Source: Cytophagales bacterium (lineage in GTDB: Bacteria; Bacteroidota; Bacteroidia; Cytophagales; Cyclobacteriaceae). From it: a stretch of DNA of 64,000 nucleotides. Under the pieces are notes generated by a model. It was given only the letters and a program-made list of their open reading frames with translations. It ran no database searches and was not told the origin of the DNA. Made by a program: the position numbers and the translations under genes. Below, one piece after another: positions 1-8,577 of this stretch. Numbering within the stretch: the first letter of the stretch is position 1; the number at the start of each line of letters is the position of its first letter. The DNA lies in contig DNTA01000178.1 of NCBI GenBank assembly GCA_003500135.1, positions 1 through 64,000 on the forward strand, in the 5' to 3' direction.

Positions 1-20
1 GTTTTTAGAAGTACCCTTTA

Positions 21-416
21 GTGATTATTGCAATTGTATTTATGCTTTTAGTGATTGGAACAGGTATCGCACTGACAGTTTTTGGCCTTTTGATACTATT
101 TGGTATGATCGGCGCCGGAATACTATCTGCTTCAATATTGGTTGGTCTTAACAAAAAATCATTTTCAAAGGGGTTCAAAACTTTTTTAGTGTCTGCTTCC
201 ACAATTGGAGGACTACTGATTGGTGTCGCAGGATTATGGATTTTAAATGAAATATCACAATGGTGGCCACTGAACGCCATACTTTCTGCGGGTTCAATTG
301 TAGGCTTATTATCAGGTTTCCTTTTTGGGCTATTCGCCTATAATATCGTTCAAAGAATGACGGTATTCCTGAAAACAAAGCTCACAACCTTTAGCAACTC
401 AATAAAAAGAGAGTAA
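21..416 (+). CDS. small multi-pass membrane protein of unknown function
   Basis: This 131-residue reading frame begins with GTG just after an in-frame TAG at 6-8; an ATG at 42 is an equally possible start. About four hydrophobic stretches alternate with short polar loops (roughly residues 3-20, 22-43, 55-75 and 85-110), and the C-terminus is basic (ending in SIKRE). I do not recognise a family. It lies at the window edge next to a decayed toxin-antitoxin locus, so it may belong to an accessory patch. The coding call rests on amphipathic, membrane-protein-like composition only. Confidence 0.5.
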   Translation: MIIAIVFMLLVIGTGIALTVFGLLILFGMIGAGILSASILVGLNKKSFSKGFKTFLVSASTIGGLLIGVAGLWILNEISQWWPLNAILSAGSIVGLLSGFLFGLFAYNIVQRMTVFLKTKLTTFSNSIKRE

Positions 417-464
417 CCAATTAGCAATACTGATCAAAAGAAAGCAACATATGTAAATATGCAT

Positions 465-502
465 GTATGCGCGTATGTACATATGGATGCATACACGCAT
501 AC
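465..502. repeat. imperfect inverted repeat / hairpin
   Basis: Bases 465-477 pair with 490-502 in 12 of 13 positions around a 12-base loop. The surrounding stretch (about 450-505) is an alternating purine-pyrimidine TATG/CATA-rich sequence. It sits about 130 bases upstream of the MntA-like remnant. It could be a transcript hairpin, an operator or simple-sequence slippage. No function can be assigned. Confidence 0.5.
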
Positions 503-628
503 GTATACTGAATTCTTTGAAATTCCACATTGCAATCTTACAAACCAGATTTTAATATCAGGATCAAAACAAGTACATTTAAGTTGATTAAAGAGTACAA
601 TTTATCTGGCTACAGCTGGATTAGGAAC

Positions 629-918
629 ATGAGAAAGTTAGTAGAAATACAAAATATCTTTCGAGAACATAAGAATAGACTGTTCAGGGACTATCCAATT
701 AAGTCAATGGCTATTTTTGGTTCTTATTCTCGAAGTGAACAAAAAATGATTCGAGTGATTTGGATATTCTTGTTGAGTTCACAGACAAAATTGGTATACG
801 ATTCATCGATCTGGCGGATGAGTTAGAAATTGTTGGATTTAGAGTGGACTTGGTTTCAAAAAAAGGAGTTAAGGATAAATATTTAAAAGCTATTGATTTG
901 GAATTAATTTATCTCTAA
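629..918 (+). pseudogene. MntA-like MNT-domain nucleotidyltransferase antitoxin, frameshifted
   Basis: Reading from ATG 629 gives the start of a minimal nucleotidyltransferase with GSYSRSEQ. The frame then breaks in a six-A run at 741-746. In the other frame the protein continues with NDSSDLDILVEFTDK and runs to a TAA at 916-918. Removing two bases from the A run restores exactly the family motif GSx10DxD (adding one base also restores the frame, but with x11), for a normal length of about 95 residues. Family knowledge: MntA antitoxins AMPylate the partner HEPN toxin. The downstream HepT is also broken, so the lesion is probably real decay, although homopolymer sequencing error is possible for this gene alone. 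Confidence 0.75.
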
Positions 919-1221
919 GCGACACACCATATTACTTCTGGATGATATACTTCCGGGCTTGTCTTTGAAACTTTTATCTCTGACGAAAAAACGTTGGATG
1001 CTGTAATTCGGAATTTCGAAGTAATTGGAGAAGCAGCAAATCGAATTGATCCCGATTTCAGAGATAAAAACCCGGAGATTGAGTGGAAAAGGATTAGAGG
1101 ATTCCGAAACAGGATCGTACATGAATATTTTGGCATAGATTACGAAATTGTTTGGGAAATTATCAATACGTATTTAGATGAAATGATTGATTGGCTTAAA
1201 ACACTAATTGATAAAAATTGA
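911..1221 (+). pseudogene. HepT-like HEPN (DUF86) ribonuclease toxin, broken at its 5' end
   Basis: From base 946 one frame reads YTSGLVFETFISDEKTLDAV and on to the end of a DUF86/HepT protein, including IGEAANR and the catalytic RNRIVHEY (Rx4HxY). The family's N-terminal part survives only in a different frame near 914-946 (SKRHTILLLDD), and the usual following helix is missing, which indicates a small deletion plus frameshift. The expected start position, overlapping the MntA stop, reads ATC instead of ATG. The remaining in-frame start is an internal TTG at 994. The toxin is therefore probably not made in intact form, although its catalytic half is conserved. Confidence 0.75.
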
Positions 1222-1272
1222 ACTACTATTCCCTAGAATAAATCTGAAAGGGGTTTTCCACACCATAATTAA

Positions 1273-1614
1273 CGATGTCAATCATTTGAGATTAGATATA
1301 TTAAGACTTTATCAGATCGTGAAACTCTTTGGCCGGCATGTCATCTCAACAATTTTTCTTACAATTTCGCTATTTGGCGGACATATTTTCACTATTGGTT
1401 TAACTCAGATGCATCAAAATATCCTAATTCATGTGGAGCAGCTAATGGGGCCCTTGTTATTTTAACCTTACTAATCGTAACAGTTGCTTCTTTAGTACTT
1501 CTAATATTAGTAATCTTAAATAGAGGTCAAAATCGTTTTGACTATTCGATTTTCCTTCTATTGGCCCTTTTGCCATTGCTATACATCCCAATCAAAAATT
1601 ACCTGGCATATTAA
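1273..1614 (+). pseudogene. start-less membrane-protein reading frame, possible gene remnant
   Basis: An open frame of about 113 codons runs to TAA 1612-1614 with no ATG, GTG or TTG upstream of its plausible coding part. It encodes a polar, aromatic segment followed by two strongly hydrophobic stretches (around ALVILTLLIVTVASLVLLIL and SIFLLLALLPLLYIPI), then a short polar tail. Composition looks like real protein, more so than the 85-codon frame overlapping it. It could be the 3' remnant of a membrane protein, or it could start at ATT. I do not recognise a family. Confidence 0.35.
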
Positions 1615-1633
1615 TCAAAGCAACTATGACTCA

Positions 1634-1676
1634 AACCCACCGGTTTAATTGCTTCGAACAATTAAACCGGTGGGTT
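1634..1676 (-). terminator. 18-bp perfect stem-loop at the end of the M49 peptidase gene
   Basis: Bases 1634-1651 are perfectly complementary to 1659-1676 with a seven-base loop. The hairpin lies five bases beyond the stop of the minus-strand peptidase gene. The flanking T tract in that direction is short, so it may act as a 3' stabiliser as much as a terminator. Confidence 0.65.
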
Positions 1677-1680
1677 AAAA

Positions 1681-3345
1681 TTAAAGCCCGAGCACGGAAG
1701 AGCCTTGCTCGAATACAATGTCTACAGGTATGTTTGCAGCGCTTAATCGGTCGAGGTCTCGTTGCAGGTCGGAGGTGATCACGCCCATTTCATTCAGCAA
1801 CTTGCCCGCTGCCTCGTAGTCGCCATCACCCTGGATAGTAAGGATTTTTTCCGATAGGGCACCCACAGCATCCTGCATCTTATCAAAGTTCACCCGATAG
1901 GTTTTGCTTTCAGAGTCATAATCGAAGGCTTCCATTTCTTTGAAAAAGTTGAAGCGCACCATATTGGCCTGTCCGTGCGCACTGGCAGCGCCAAAGCGGA
2001 CCGAGCGGAAAATACCTGCAAGGAAGGTCACGTAATAATCCTTGATATCGCCATCCAGCTCGCCTTTGTCCATTAACTGGTTGATCATATATAAGCCCAG
2101 AATGTCAGCCTTTCCTTCTTCCAGTGCCGATGAATGTTCTTTCATGGCGCTGCGTACAGCGCCTTTTCCGGTTATGGTATTTTTAATGCCCAGTCCGTGT
2201 GCTACCTCGTGGAACATGGTATTGGCAAAGAAAGCATCGAATTTAATGTGCTGCCTTTGATCTTCAGCAATTAGTATTTCAGAAATCGGCGCCAGGATTT
2301 GATCGAACTTGGCGTGCATGGCATTTTTGAGCTGCAGACGCCGACTTCCTTTTTCAAGTTGTACCCGCTCGTCGTTGGGCAAATTGATGGCGATGGTTTT
2401 ACTGCCAGCATTGCAGTCTCCTGCATAGTACACCACATCATAGGCATTCAGGTCGGCATTGGAGCCCGGCTTTTCCTGCTTATAGGCTTCCGGTACCGGA
2501 ATTCCCTTTTGCAGTTCGGGCAAAAAAGCGGCATACTTGGCCAGCCGTTTGCTCCACTCCATATCTTTGATCAGCACATAGGCTTCGTGCGCGGCCTTAT
2601 AGTTAAATAGCTTGTCTTCATAATTCTCGATCGGCCCCACCACAAAATCGATCATATTCGTTTTCATATCCATCCAGGCCATATCGCTTTCGAGGTATTC
2701 ATCGGTGCGCAACGCAGCGGCACGTAGTGTAAGATAATTTTTAAATCCTTCATCTTCGGCCAGCTCTGCTGCCTGCTCGAGCAGTTCTGCCGCTTTTTCA
2801 ATTTGATCTGCAAAGGCCTCATGATAAGGAACTGTCATTAGGTCACCATTCTCATCGCGACGTAAAAGGGTATACAAACTTTTTTTATCAGGTAGATCAG
2901 CCTGTTCAAACTCCTCTTTGCTCATATTCTCCGGGTAAAAGTTGGCTCCCTTTGGCTTTTCACCCACTCCGGCAACAAATGAATTATTATCTTCAAGCCG
3001 GTCCCACGGACCGTAATTGATATGGAGATACTTCTTAAGATCTTCGTTTTGTACCAGCTCCATCAAGGAATCCTTTTTCCCATATGCTTCGTACCAGAAC
3101 AATTCGTCCATAATGTCGGCCACCTCGATAAGGATCGGGATCATCTTTTGCTGGTTTTTCGACAAAACCGTTAGATCGGTGGTCAACGGTACGGCGGTAT
3201 ACTTGCTCAGCTTATTGCTTATGTCCACCCCTTCTTTTAAAAGGCTTGCGGATACTTGTTGTTCTTCTTGCTTCGGGCTTTTACAAGACCCCAGAAAAAG
3301 GCCAATAGCCACAGAAATTGCTAAAAATGTATAGATCCTCTTCAT
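1681..3345 (-). CDS. M49 (dipeptidyl-peptidase III-like) zinc metallopeptidase, lipoprotein
   Basis: The 554-residue product starts with a lipoprotein signal peptide (lipobox around LFLGSC, Cys21), so it is probably attached to an envelope membrane. The zinc site reads HEVAH at residues 379-383 within NTMFHEVAHGLGIKN, with a downstream EEGKAD at 409-414. This is the spacing of the HExxH plus EExxAD/E pair of the M49 family, which removes dipeptides or hydrolyses small peptides. The pentapeptide HExxH differs from the hexapeptide HExxxH of classical DPP III. Length fits the family. It is transcribed divergently from the TPR gene, with about 75 bases between starts containing the 12-bp palindrome at 3370-3381. 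The substrate is unknown. Confidence 0.8.
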   Translation of the reverse strand: MKRIYTFLAISVAIGLFLGSCKSPKQEEQQVSASLLKEGVDISNKLSKYTAVPLTTDLTVLSKNQQKMIPILIEVADIMDELFWYEAYGKKDSLMELVQNEDLKKYLHINYGPWDRLEDNNSFVAGVGEKPKGANFYPENMSKEEFEQADLPDKKSLYTLLRRDENGDLMTVPYHEAFADQIEKAAELLEQAAELAEDEGFKNYLTLRAAALRTDEYLESDMAWMDMKTNMIDFVVGPIENYEDKLFNYKAAHEAYVLIKDMEWSKRLAKYAAFLPELQKGIPVPEAYKQEKPGSNADLNAYDVVYYAGDCNAGSKTIAINLPNDERVQLEKGSRRLQLKNAMHAKFDQILAPISEILIAEDQRQHIKFDAFFANTMFHEVAHGLGIKNTITGKGAVRSAMKEHSSALEEGKADILGLYMINQLMDKGELDGDIKDYYVTFLAGIFRSVRFGAASAHGQANMVRFNFFKEMEAFDYDSESKTYRVNFDKMQDAVGALSEKILTIQGDGDYEAAGKLLNEMGVITSDLQRDLDRLSAANIPVDIVFEQGSSVLGL

Positions 3346-3420
3346 AATTCGTTAATTTTTTGCTTGTGCCCTAAATTTAGGAGTTCTGTTTACGTAAGAG
3401 TAATAAAGACCCAAAATTTT

Positions 3421-4614
3421 ATGCGGAGAATCATTTTATGGCGTTTGTTATTCCTTTTATCAGTACCTTTTTCACATCATTTGGTCAGCGCCCAGTCGGT
3501 GGGAAAGGCCAACCAATATTTTACAGAGGGCAATACTAAAAAAGCGCTGACTGAAGTGAACGGTGTTCTACATAAATCGCCCCAGAACCTGGATGCCCTG
3601 ATCCTGAGAAGTAGAATTCACGAACATATCGGCGATTTGCGCAAAGCGCTTTCGGATTTGGATGCCTACGTAATACTTGAACCCAACGTGCCTGAAATTC
3701 TATTTATGCGCGGTAGGCTGCGGTTTGAACTGGAAATGTACCGTTTGGCCATAGAAGATTTCGAACAATTGCTGGAGATGGATTTTGGAGTAACCAATTA
3801 TGTGTTTTATCGGCGTGCCCCTGGTGAAACAGGTATCAGCGGGTTGAGCACGCTTGAAACCATGCGCGCCGAATGCCAGCACTACATTGGGCTGAGCCAG
3901 TTGCAACTGGATAAAAACGGGCTGGCCATTTCCTCATTGCTCCGGGCTGTTACACTGGATTCGGGCAATACGTTGTATCAAGTGAATTTGGCACGCGCAT
4001 ACGAGGGTTTGGGGAAGAAAGACAGCGCCCTTTTTTGGTACCAAAATGTTTTGATCAGTAACCCAAACGAACCACTCGCCGCGACCTATATGGCTGATTT
4101 GTTGATGGAAGATCAGGAATACGAAACCATGACCTCATACTTTTCTGAAGTTATCCATTTGCATCCCGATCATCTCGAAGCCTACAAAAAAAGGGCCTGG
4201 GCCTATTATATGGATGGTGAATATCAAAAGGCCTTGGATGATTACCAGTATTTACTGAAGAATGAACCATCATCGCAGTATTATATTACCAGCGGAATGT
4301 GCCTGACCAAACTGGAAAGATATGGGGAAGCCGAAAAATTATTCCTCATCATACTGCAGCAGGAATCCGAAAATGCGGATGCTTTGTTTAACCTGGGCAA
4401 CCTGTATTTCCAATGGAAAAAGTATGAGTTGGCCAAGGCGCAATACCGGTATTTGCTAAATCTTCAACCTACACGAACGCAGGCATGGTACAACCTGGCA
4501 ATGACTTATTTTGAGCTGAATAATGACAGCGAAGGTTGTACAGCGCTGTACCGGTCAATTCAGCTGGGAAATCAACAAGGCAAAGATATTTATAACCGCA
4601 TATGTAATAAATAG
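3421..4614 (+). CDS. secreted tetratricopeptide-repeat protein
   Basis: The ATG at 3421 is chosen because it opens a signal peptide (MRRIILWRLLFLLSV to about SAQ). An upstream in-frame TTG would add 19 residues of unlikely leader. The 397-residue product consists of repeated 34-residue TPR units (for example ALTEVNGVLHKSPQNLDALI and AYKKRAWAYYMDGEYQKAL) to the C-terminus. Such proteins scaffold protein complexes in the periplasm or at the outer membrane. No catalytic domain is visible and partners are unknown. A near-consensus -7 element TAAATTTA lies at 3372-3379 inside the shared divergent palindrome. Confidence 0.8.
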   Translation: MRRIILWRLLFLLSVPFSHHLVSAQSVGKANQYFTEGNTKKALTEVNGVLHKSPQNLDALILRSRIHEHIGDLRKALSDLDAYVILEPNVPEILFMRGRLRFELEMYRLAIEDFEQLLEMDFGVTNYVFYRRAPGETGISGLSTLETMRAECQHYIGLSQLQLDKNGLAISSLLRAVTLDSGNTLYQVNLARAYEGLGKKDSALFWYQNVLISNPNEPLAATYMADLLMEDQEYETMTSYFSEVIHLHPDHLEAYKKRAWAYYMDGEYQKALDDYQYLLKNEPSSQYYITSGMCLTKLERYGEAEKLFLIILQQESENADALFNLGNLYFQWKKYELAKAQYRYLLNLQPTRTQAWYNLAMTYFELNNDSEGCTALYRSIQLGNQQGKDIYNRICNK

Positions 4615-4667
4615 TGCACCTGCTGCAAAATATAATATTAATTTATCCTTGTTATCGGATTTTTTCT

Positions 4668-4675
4668 TAAGTTTG
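4668..4675 (+). promoter_or_regulatory. candidate Bacteroidota -7 element TAAGTTTG
   Basis: TAAGTTTG matches the Bacteroidota -7 consensus TAnnTTTG exactly, and a TTG trinucleotide lies about 16 bases upstream. It would give a leader of roughly 120 bases before the GAF/PAS gene at 4801. Motif match only. Confidence 0.4.
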
Positions 4676-4800
4676 GTCTAAAACATCTCAAAAAAACTGC
4701 TTGTAAACCCAAAGATGCAGTAAATCATCAACCTGATTACCAATGATTTAGGGAGTAGACTACCTTAAATCAAGAGATTTTTTATAGGCTGTAACTTTTT

Positions 4801-6888
4801 ATGATGAAACGACTATTTAATCTGGGTATTAAACCCGATACACTGCCTTTCGAAAGGGTCGTAATAAAGCTATCCAACCAGTTTGGCCTGGTCGAATTTG
4901 TGGTTTCGATCGGTATTGTTGTAGTTTTTAGTGAACTTTTTGCTCCAATTATCTGGATACCGATAATCGCTGGTGTTTTCAGTTTGATAGGACTTGCTTT
5001 GAATGGCATGTACCTGACCAGAATTGCCAGAACCGTTCTGGTACTTTCTCCGGTGATCTGTTGGAGCCTGGCCAATGCATACATTACTCCGGTTGGTGAA
5101 AAACCTGTTCTGGGCCTCATGGCATTTTCAATCGTCTTTGCCTTTTTGCCGTTTGTAATATTCAGTTATCGCGACTGGCTTTTTCAAATAATTGTTTTCG
5201 CATTATCGGCTGTTTTTATCGTTTTCTTCGGCTATTTAAATGAAATGTTTGAATCGGATGCCGCCTATTACGCAAAGTTTAACGAAACTTTTGAGTTTTT
5301 AGCAGTACTGGGGGCAGTGCTTACCTTATTTGGAATTGGCTTGAGCCAATTTGCCAGTATAAGATCAGTGATGCGGCGCAATTATAAACTTATTGAAGAA
5401 TCTGAACATCAAAAACTAGAGCTTCACCAACAGCAAAGGGAAATAAAAAAAACCATTAAGGAGCTGGAGCAATCCCGTAAAGAAGATGAGATACGGAACT
5501 GGATCAGCAATGGTATTGCAGAAGTAGGGCAGATATTGCGTACAGAAACGGATCACGATAAGATGTATGATCGTCTGATCAGAAAGTTGGTGAGTTATAC
5601 CAAGGCCAATCAGGGTGGTTTGTACCTGTACAATGAAGATGAAGGGTGCCTGGAACTAACCGCCATGTATGCTTATGACAGAAAGAAGTTTGTGGAACAA
5701 AAGATTGACCTGGGTAGTGGCCTGATTGGACAGGCTTACTTGGAAAAAGACCTGATCTATATTACTGAAGTTCCAAATGACTATGTGCGTATCACATCCG
5801 GTTTGGGTGAAGCTACACCAACTTCTTTGCTTATAGCCCCGATGATCGCCAATGAAAAAACAGAAGCGATTGTTGAACTGGCATTTTTCCATACTTTGAA
5901 AGAGCATGAACTGGATTTTATCAGGCAACTGGGTGAGGAAATAGCCCTGGTAATTGCCAGTAACCGGCTTAACCAGGCAACGCGCGAATTGCTAGAGCAA
6001 AGTCAGCAGCAGGCAGAAGAAATGAAAGCCCAGGAGGAGGAAATGCGCCAGAATATGGAAGAGCTGGAAGCTACCCAGGAAGAAATGGCGAGGGCGCAAA
6101 AGGAAATTAATTACAAACAGTCCAACTTAAATGCCCTTATCAACAGTACTGAAGACTCAATAATCATGCTTGATCGCGATTATAAAGCCATAATCATCAA
6201 CCAAAAAGTAAAAGACCGGTACAAAGGCACACAGTATGAAGGTATAGATGAAGGCTTTAATGTGCTGGAAATGCTGGGCAATGTTCGAGAAGAATGGAAA
6301 GGCTATTATGACCGTGCGCTTGCAGGTGAAAAGCTGAATTTTATTATTAAGAGCTCTGTTCAGGGTGAAAATAGTTGGAGGGAATATTTTATAAAACCCA
6401 TGTGCGATAACCAAGGGGTTATTAATGGAATCTCCGTATTTTCAAGGGATGTATCAAAAGTATATCAAACCCAACAAGAGCTTTTGAAAAAAGAAAAGTT
6501 ACTCGAAGCCATCATGGATAGCTCAGATGATACCTTCTTTGCCATTGACAAAGATTATAAAATTACGGTGGTCAACAAGGTATTGCGCGATCGGTTTGCG
6601 CAAGCAGGTATTGAACTGAGACCAGGATTCGATATCATGAAATCGCTTAGCGATGATCAAATTGCCTTTTGGAAACCTAAATACGACCGTATTTTAAGTG
6701 GCGAGCATTTCATATTTGAACATGACCGGCCTATCAAAGACAAAGTGCTTTACCTCGAAGTACACTGCACACCAATAAAAAATGAAAACGGTGAGGTGAT
6801 AGGCGCCTCGGTGCTATCGAAAGATATCACACATTGGAAAGAACTGAGAGATGAAAAAGAGAAGCTAGAAAACTTATTAAAAAAATAA
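4801..6888 (+). CDS. membrane GAF-PAS-PAS sensor protein without a kinase domain
   Basis: The 695-residue protein has about five or six membrane helices (residues about 33-190), a coiled coil (195-232), a GAF domain (240-388), a second long Glu/Gln-rich coiled coil (390-445) and two PAS domains (about 445-555 and 570-680). It ends in a charged helix at the point where a histidine kinase DHp domain would begin. No H-box, GGDEF, EAL or phosphatase module follows and the stop is clean. It may therefore signal through a separate partner or act as a scaffold. The start could be either ATG 4801 or ATG 4804. It is monocistronic, with a strong terminator after it. Confidence 0.8.
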   Translation: MMKRLFNLGIKPDTLPFERVVIKLSNQFGLVEFVVSIGIVVVFSELFAPIIWIPIIAGVFSLIGLALNGMYLTRIARTVLVLSPVICWSLANAYITPVGEKPVLGLMAFSIVFAFLPFVIFSYRDWLFQIIVFALSAVFIVFFGYLNEMFESDAAYYAKFNETFEFLAVLGAVLTLFGIGLSQFASIRSVMRRNYKLIEESEHQKLELHQQQREIKKTIKELEQSRKEDEIRNWISNGIAEVGQILRTETDHDKMYDRLIRKLVSYTKANQGGLYLYNEDEGCLELTAMYAYDRKKFVEQKIDLGSGLIGQAYLEKDLIYITEVPNDYVRITSGLGEATPTSLLIAPMIANEKTEAIVELAFFHTLKEHELDFIRQLGEEIALVIASNRLNQATRELLEQSQQQAEEMKAQEEEMRQNMEELEATQEEMARAQKEINYKQSNLNALINSTEDSIIMLDRDYKAIIINQKVKDRYKGTQYEGIDEGFNVLEMLGNVREEWKGYYDRALAGEKLNFIIKSSVQGENSWREYFIKPMCDNQGVINGISVFSRDVSKVYQTQQELLKKEKLLEAIMDSSDDTFFAIDKDYKITVVNKVLRDRFAQAGIELRPGFDIMKSLSDDQIAFWKPKYDRILSGEHFIFEHDRPIKDKVLYLEVHCTPIKNENGEVIGASVLSKDITHWKELRDEKEKLENLLKK

Positions 6889-6921
6889 CCCTTATCTAAC
6901 CTTAATAATTCATGAAGAGCA

Positions 6922-6957
6922 GGCCGCCACGATTCATTTTGTGGCGGCCACTTTTTG
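6922..6957 (+). terminator. rho-independent terminator after the GAF/PAS gene
   Basis: A nine-base GC-rich stem (6922-6930 with 6941-6949) and a ten-base loop are followed by ACTTTTTG. It separates the plus-strand sensor gene from the convergent minus-strand spermidine-synthase-like gene. Confidence 0.85.
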
Positions 6958-6968
6958 GGTAGTAACTT

Positions 6969-8513
6969 TTAATACAAATCCCAACGGCCATTCAGGTAAT
7001 ATCGATAAAGCACCGGATCGTGAACCGAATTTACTTCAATTTGGCCTGTGTCTTCCACAACAAATGGCTTTCCAAATGATTGCATCATCATAAGCGCTTC
7101 ACGATTGATCCACTCTACTCCTACTTCAATGTCAGCATCGAGATAAGCCTTTCGTAGTTGATCCTTATGGATGTTCTTTGCGCCAATAACCCAACCCCAT
7201 TCACCCAGGGTGGGTAAGTGGTTGTGTAGGGGCAAAGTAGCATAGCCGGCTTCTCGCATCGTTTTTTCTATACAATAGAATGCCTTCGCAGCAAAAAAAG
7301 GACTACCTGCCTGAGTGATGATCAGCCCACCGGGCCTAAGCCTTTTATGACACATGGTGTAAAAATCGGAGGAATAGAGCCTACCCAATTCCACCGTTTT
7401 TGGGTCAGGAAGGTCAATAATGATGATATCGAAAAAATCATCGCAGTGTTCAATAAACTGCCAGGCGTCGGCATTTTGCACGTTTACCTTGGAATGGCTA
7501 AGTGAATGATTATTAATTTGAGTGAGCACCGCGTGAGATCTCGCCAGGTCTGTCATTAGAGGATCGAGATCTACCACCTTAATTTGTTTTACCTGGTCGT
7601 ATTTGAGCGCCTCCCTGGCCACACAGCCATCACCGCCACCAAGTATCAATACCGAAACCGGATTGAGATGCATAGACAATAGAGGGTGTACGATTGTTTC
7701 ATGATATTTTACTTCATCAACGGTGCTGAATTGCTGATTTCCATTGATAAAAAGCCAGTAGTTTTCTTTGGACTTCGTAAGAACGATTTGCTGATATTTT
7801 GACTGGCCTGAATAAATTACCTTGTCTTTATAGCGATATTGTTCACCGAATTTGATGATCTTTTGGGCATTTATCACACCGCCAACCTGTATTAATAACA
7901 CAAATAACGACAACCAATAAATATTTCCCCTGGTAAAAGGTGACAATTGTTCGCGAAGATATACCAACAGTACCACCGCAACGGTAAAATTGATGAAACC
8001 CAAAATAAATGGCGTATAGGTAAGGCCCAAAATAGGTAAGCCGATGAAAGCAAAGAACACCCCCCCCACCAGGCTGCCGAAATAGTCATTTTCCAGCATG
8101 GATGAAATATTGAATTTTAGTGACTCATATTTGTTATTGATACGGATCACCAACGGGATTTCCATCCCAATCAACAAGCCGACTAGTAAACTGAGACAAT
8201 AAATGATAAATCCTGGGTAGGAGGTAAATGCCGCCGTGGTGTAAGCCAGGATTGACGAAAAGGCCGTTAAGATCGAAAGGCTGAATTCGATAAAAATGAA
8301 CTTTTGCAGCAAGGGAGGCTCCAGATATTTGCTGATATGGCTACCCAGCCCCATGGCAAACAACATGATCGACACGATCATGGTCCATTGAAATACTGAG
8401 TCACCCAAAAAATAAGTGGCAAGTGTCGATAGCACATATTCCGCAACAATACCCGAAAGGCCTGTTGCGAATAGCGCTGCCTTTAATAGTGCAGACTGGT
8501 GTTTTAATTCCAT
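6969..8513 (-). CDS. membrane-anchored spermidine-synthase-like aminopropyltransferase
   Basis: The 514-residue protein has six or seven hydrophobic helices in its first 215 residues, then a polyamine synthase domain. That domain shows the substrate-site string NGNQQFSTVDEVKYHE (about 257-272), the nucleotide loop GGGDG (292-296), VVDLDP (313-318) and IIDLPDP. This family transfers aminopropyl groups from decarboxylated AdoMet. It is the distal gene of a Psp-like operon (PspA, DUF4178, DUF350). Family reports link such membrane-fused SpeE proteins with these partners. No SpeD or ATP-grasp gene is nearby, so the acceptor is unknown. A hairpin (8535-8557) precedes it, suggesting reduced read-through from upstream genes. 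Confidence 0.8.
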   Translation of the reverse strand: MELKHQSALLKAALFATGLSGIVAEYVLSTLATYFLGDSVFQWTMIVSIMLFAMGLGSHISKYLEPPLLQKFIFIEFSLSILTAFSSILAYTTAAFTSYPGFIIYCLSLLVGLLIGMEIPLVIRINNKYESLKFNISSMLENDYFGSLVGGVFFAFIGLPILGLTYTPFILGFINFTVAVVLLVYLREQLSPFTRGNIYWLSLFVLLIQVGGVINAQKIIKFGEQYRYKDKVIYSGQSKYQQIVLTKSKENYWLFINGNQQFSTVDEVKYHETIVHPLLSMHLNPVSVLILGGGDGCVAREALKYDQVKQIKVVDLDPLMTDLARSHAVLTQINNHSLSHSKVNVQNADAWQFIEHCDDFFDIIIIDLPDPKTVELGRLYSSDFYTMCHKRLRPGGLIITQAGSPFFAAKAFYCIEKTMREAGYATLPLHNHLPTLGEWGWVIGAKNIHKDQLRKAYLDADIEVGVEWINREALMMMQSFGKPFVVEDTGQIEVNSVHDPVLYRYYLNGRWDLY

Positions 8514-8534
8514 ATCAACATTTGGCCGTTAAGC

Positions 8535-8557
8535 AAAAAGGGCCAATCATGGCCCTT
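8535..8557 (-). terminator. intra-operon hairpin with short T tract
   Basis: On the minus strand a seven-base stem (8551-8557 with 8538-8544) and six-base loop run into five Ts. It lies between the DUF350 gene and the SpeE-like gene. It may terminate part of the transcription or act as an attenuator. Confidence 0.6.
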
Positions 8558-8577
8558 ATTTGAAAAATATTTTAAAA

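Noticed and set aside
450-505. Insertion sequence terminal repeat
   Set aside because: No transposase frame and no matching distant partner repeat in the window.
1208-1465. 85-codon frame overlapping the membrane-like frame
   Set aside because: The other frame has much better hydrophobic periodicity; this one has no recognisable features.
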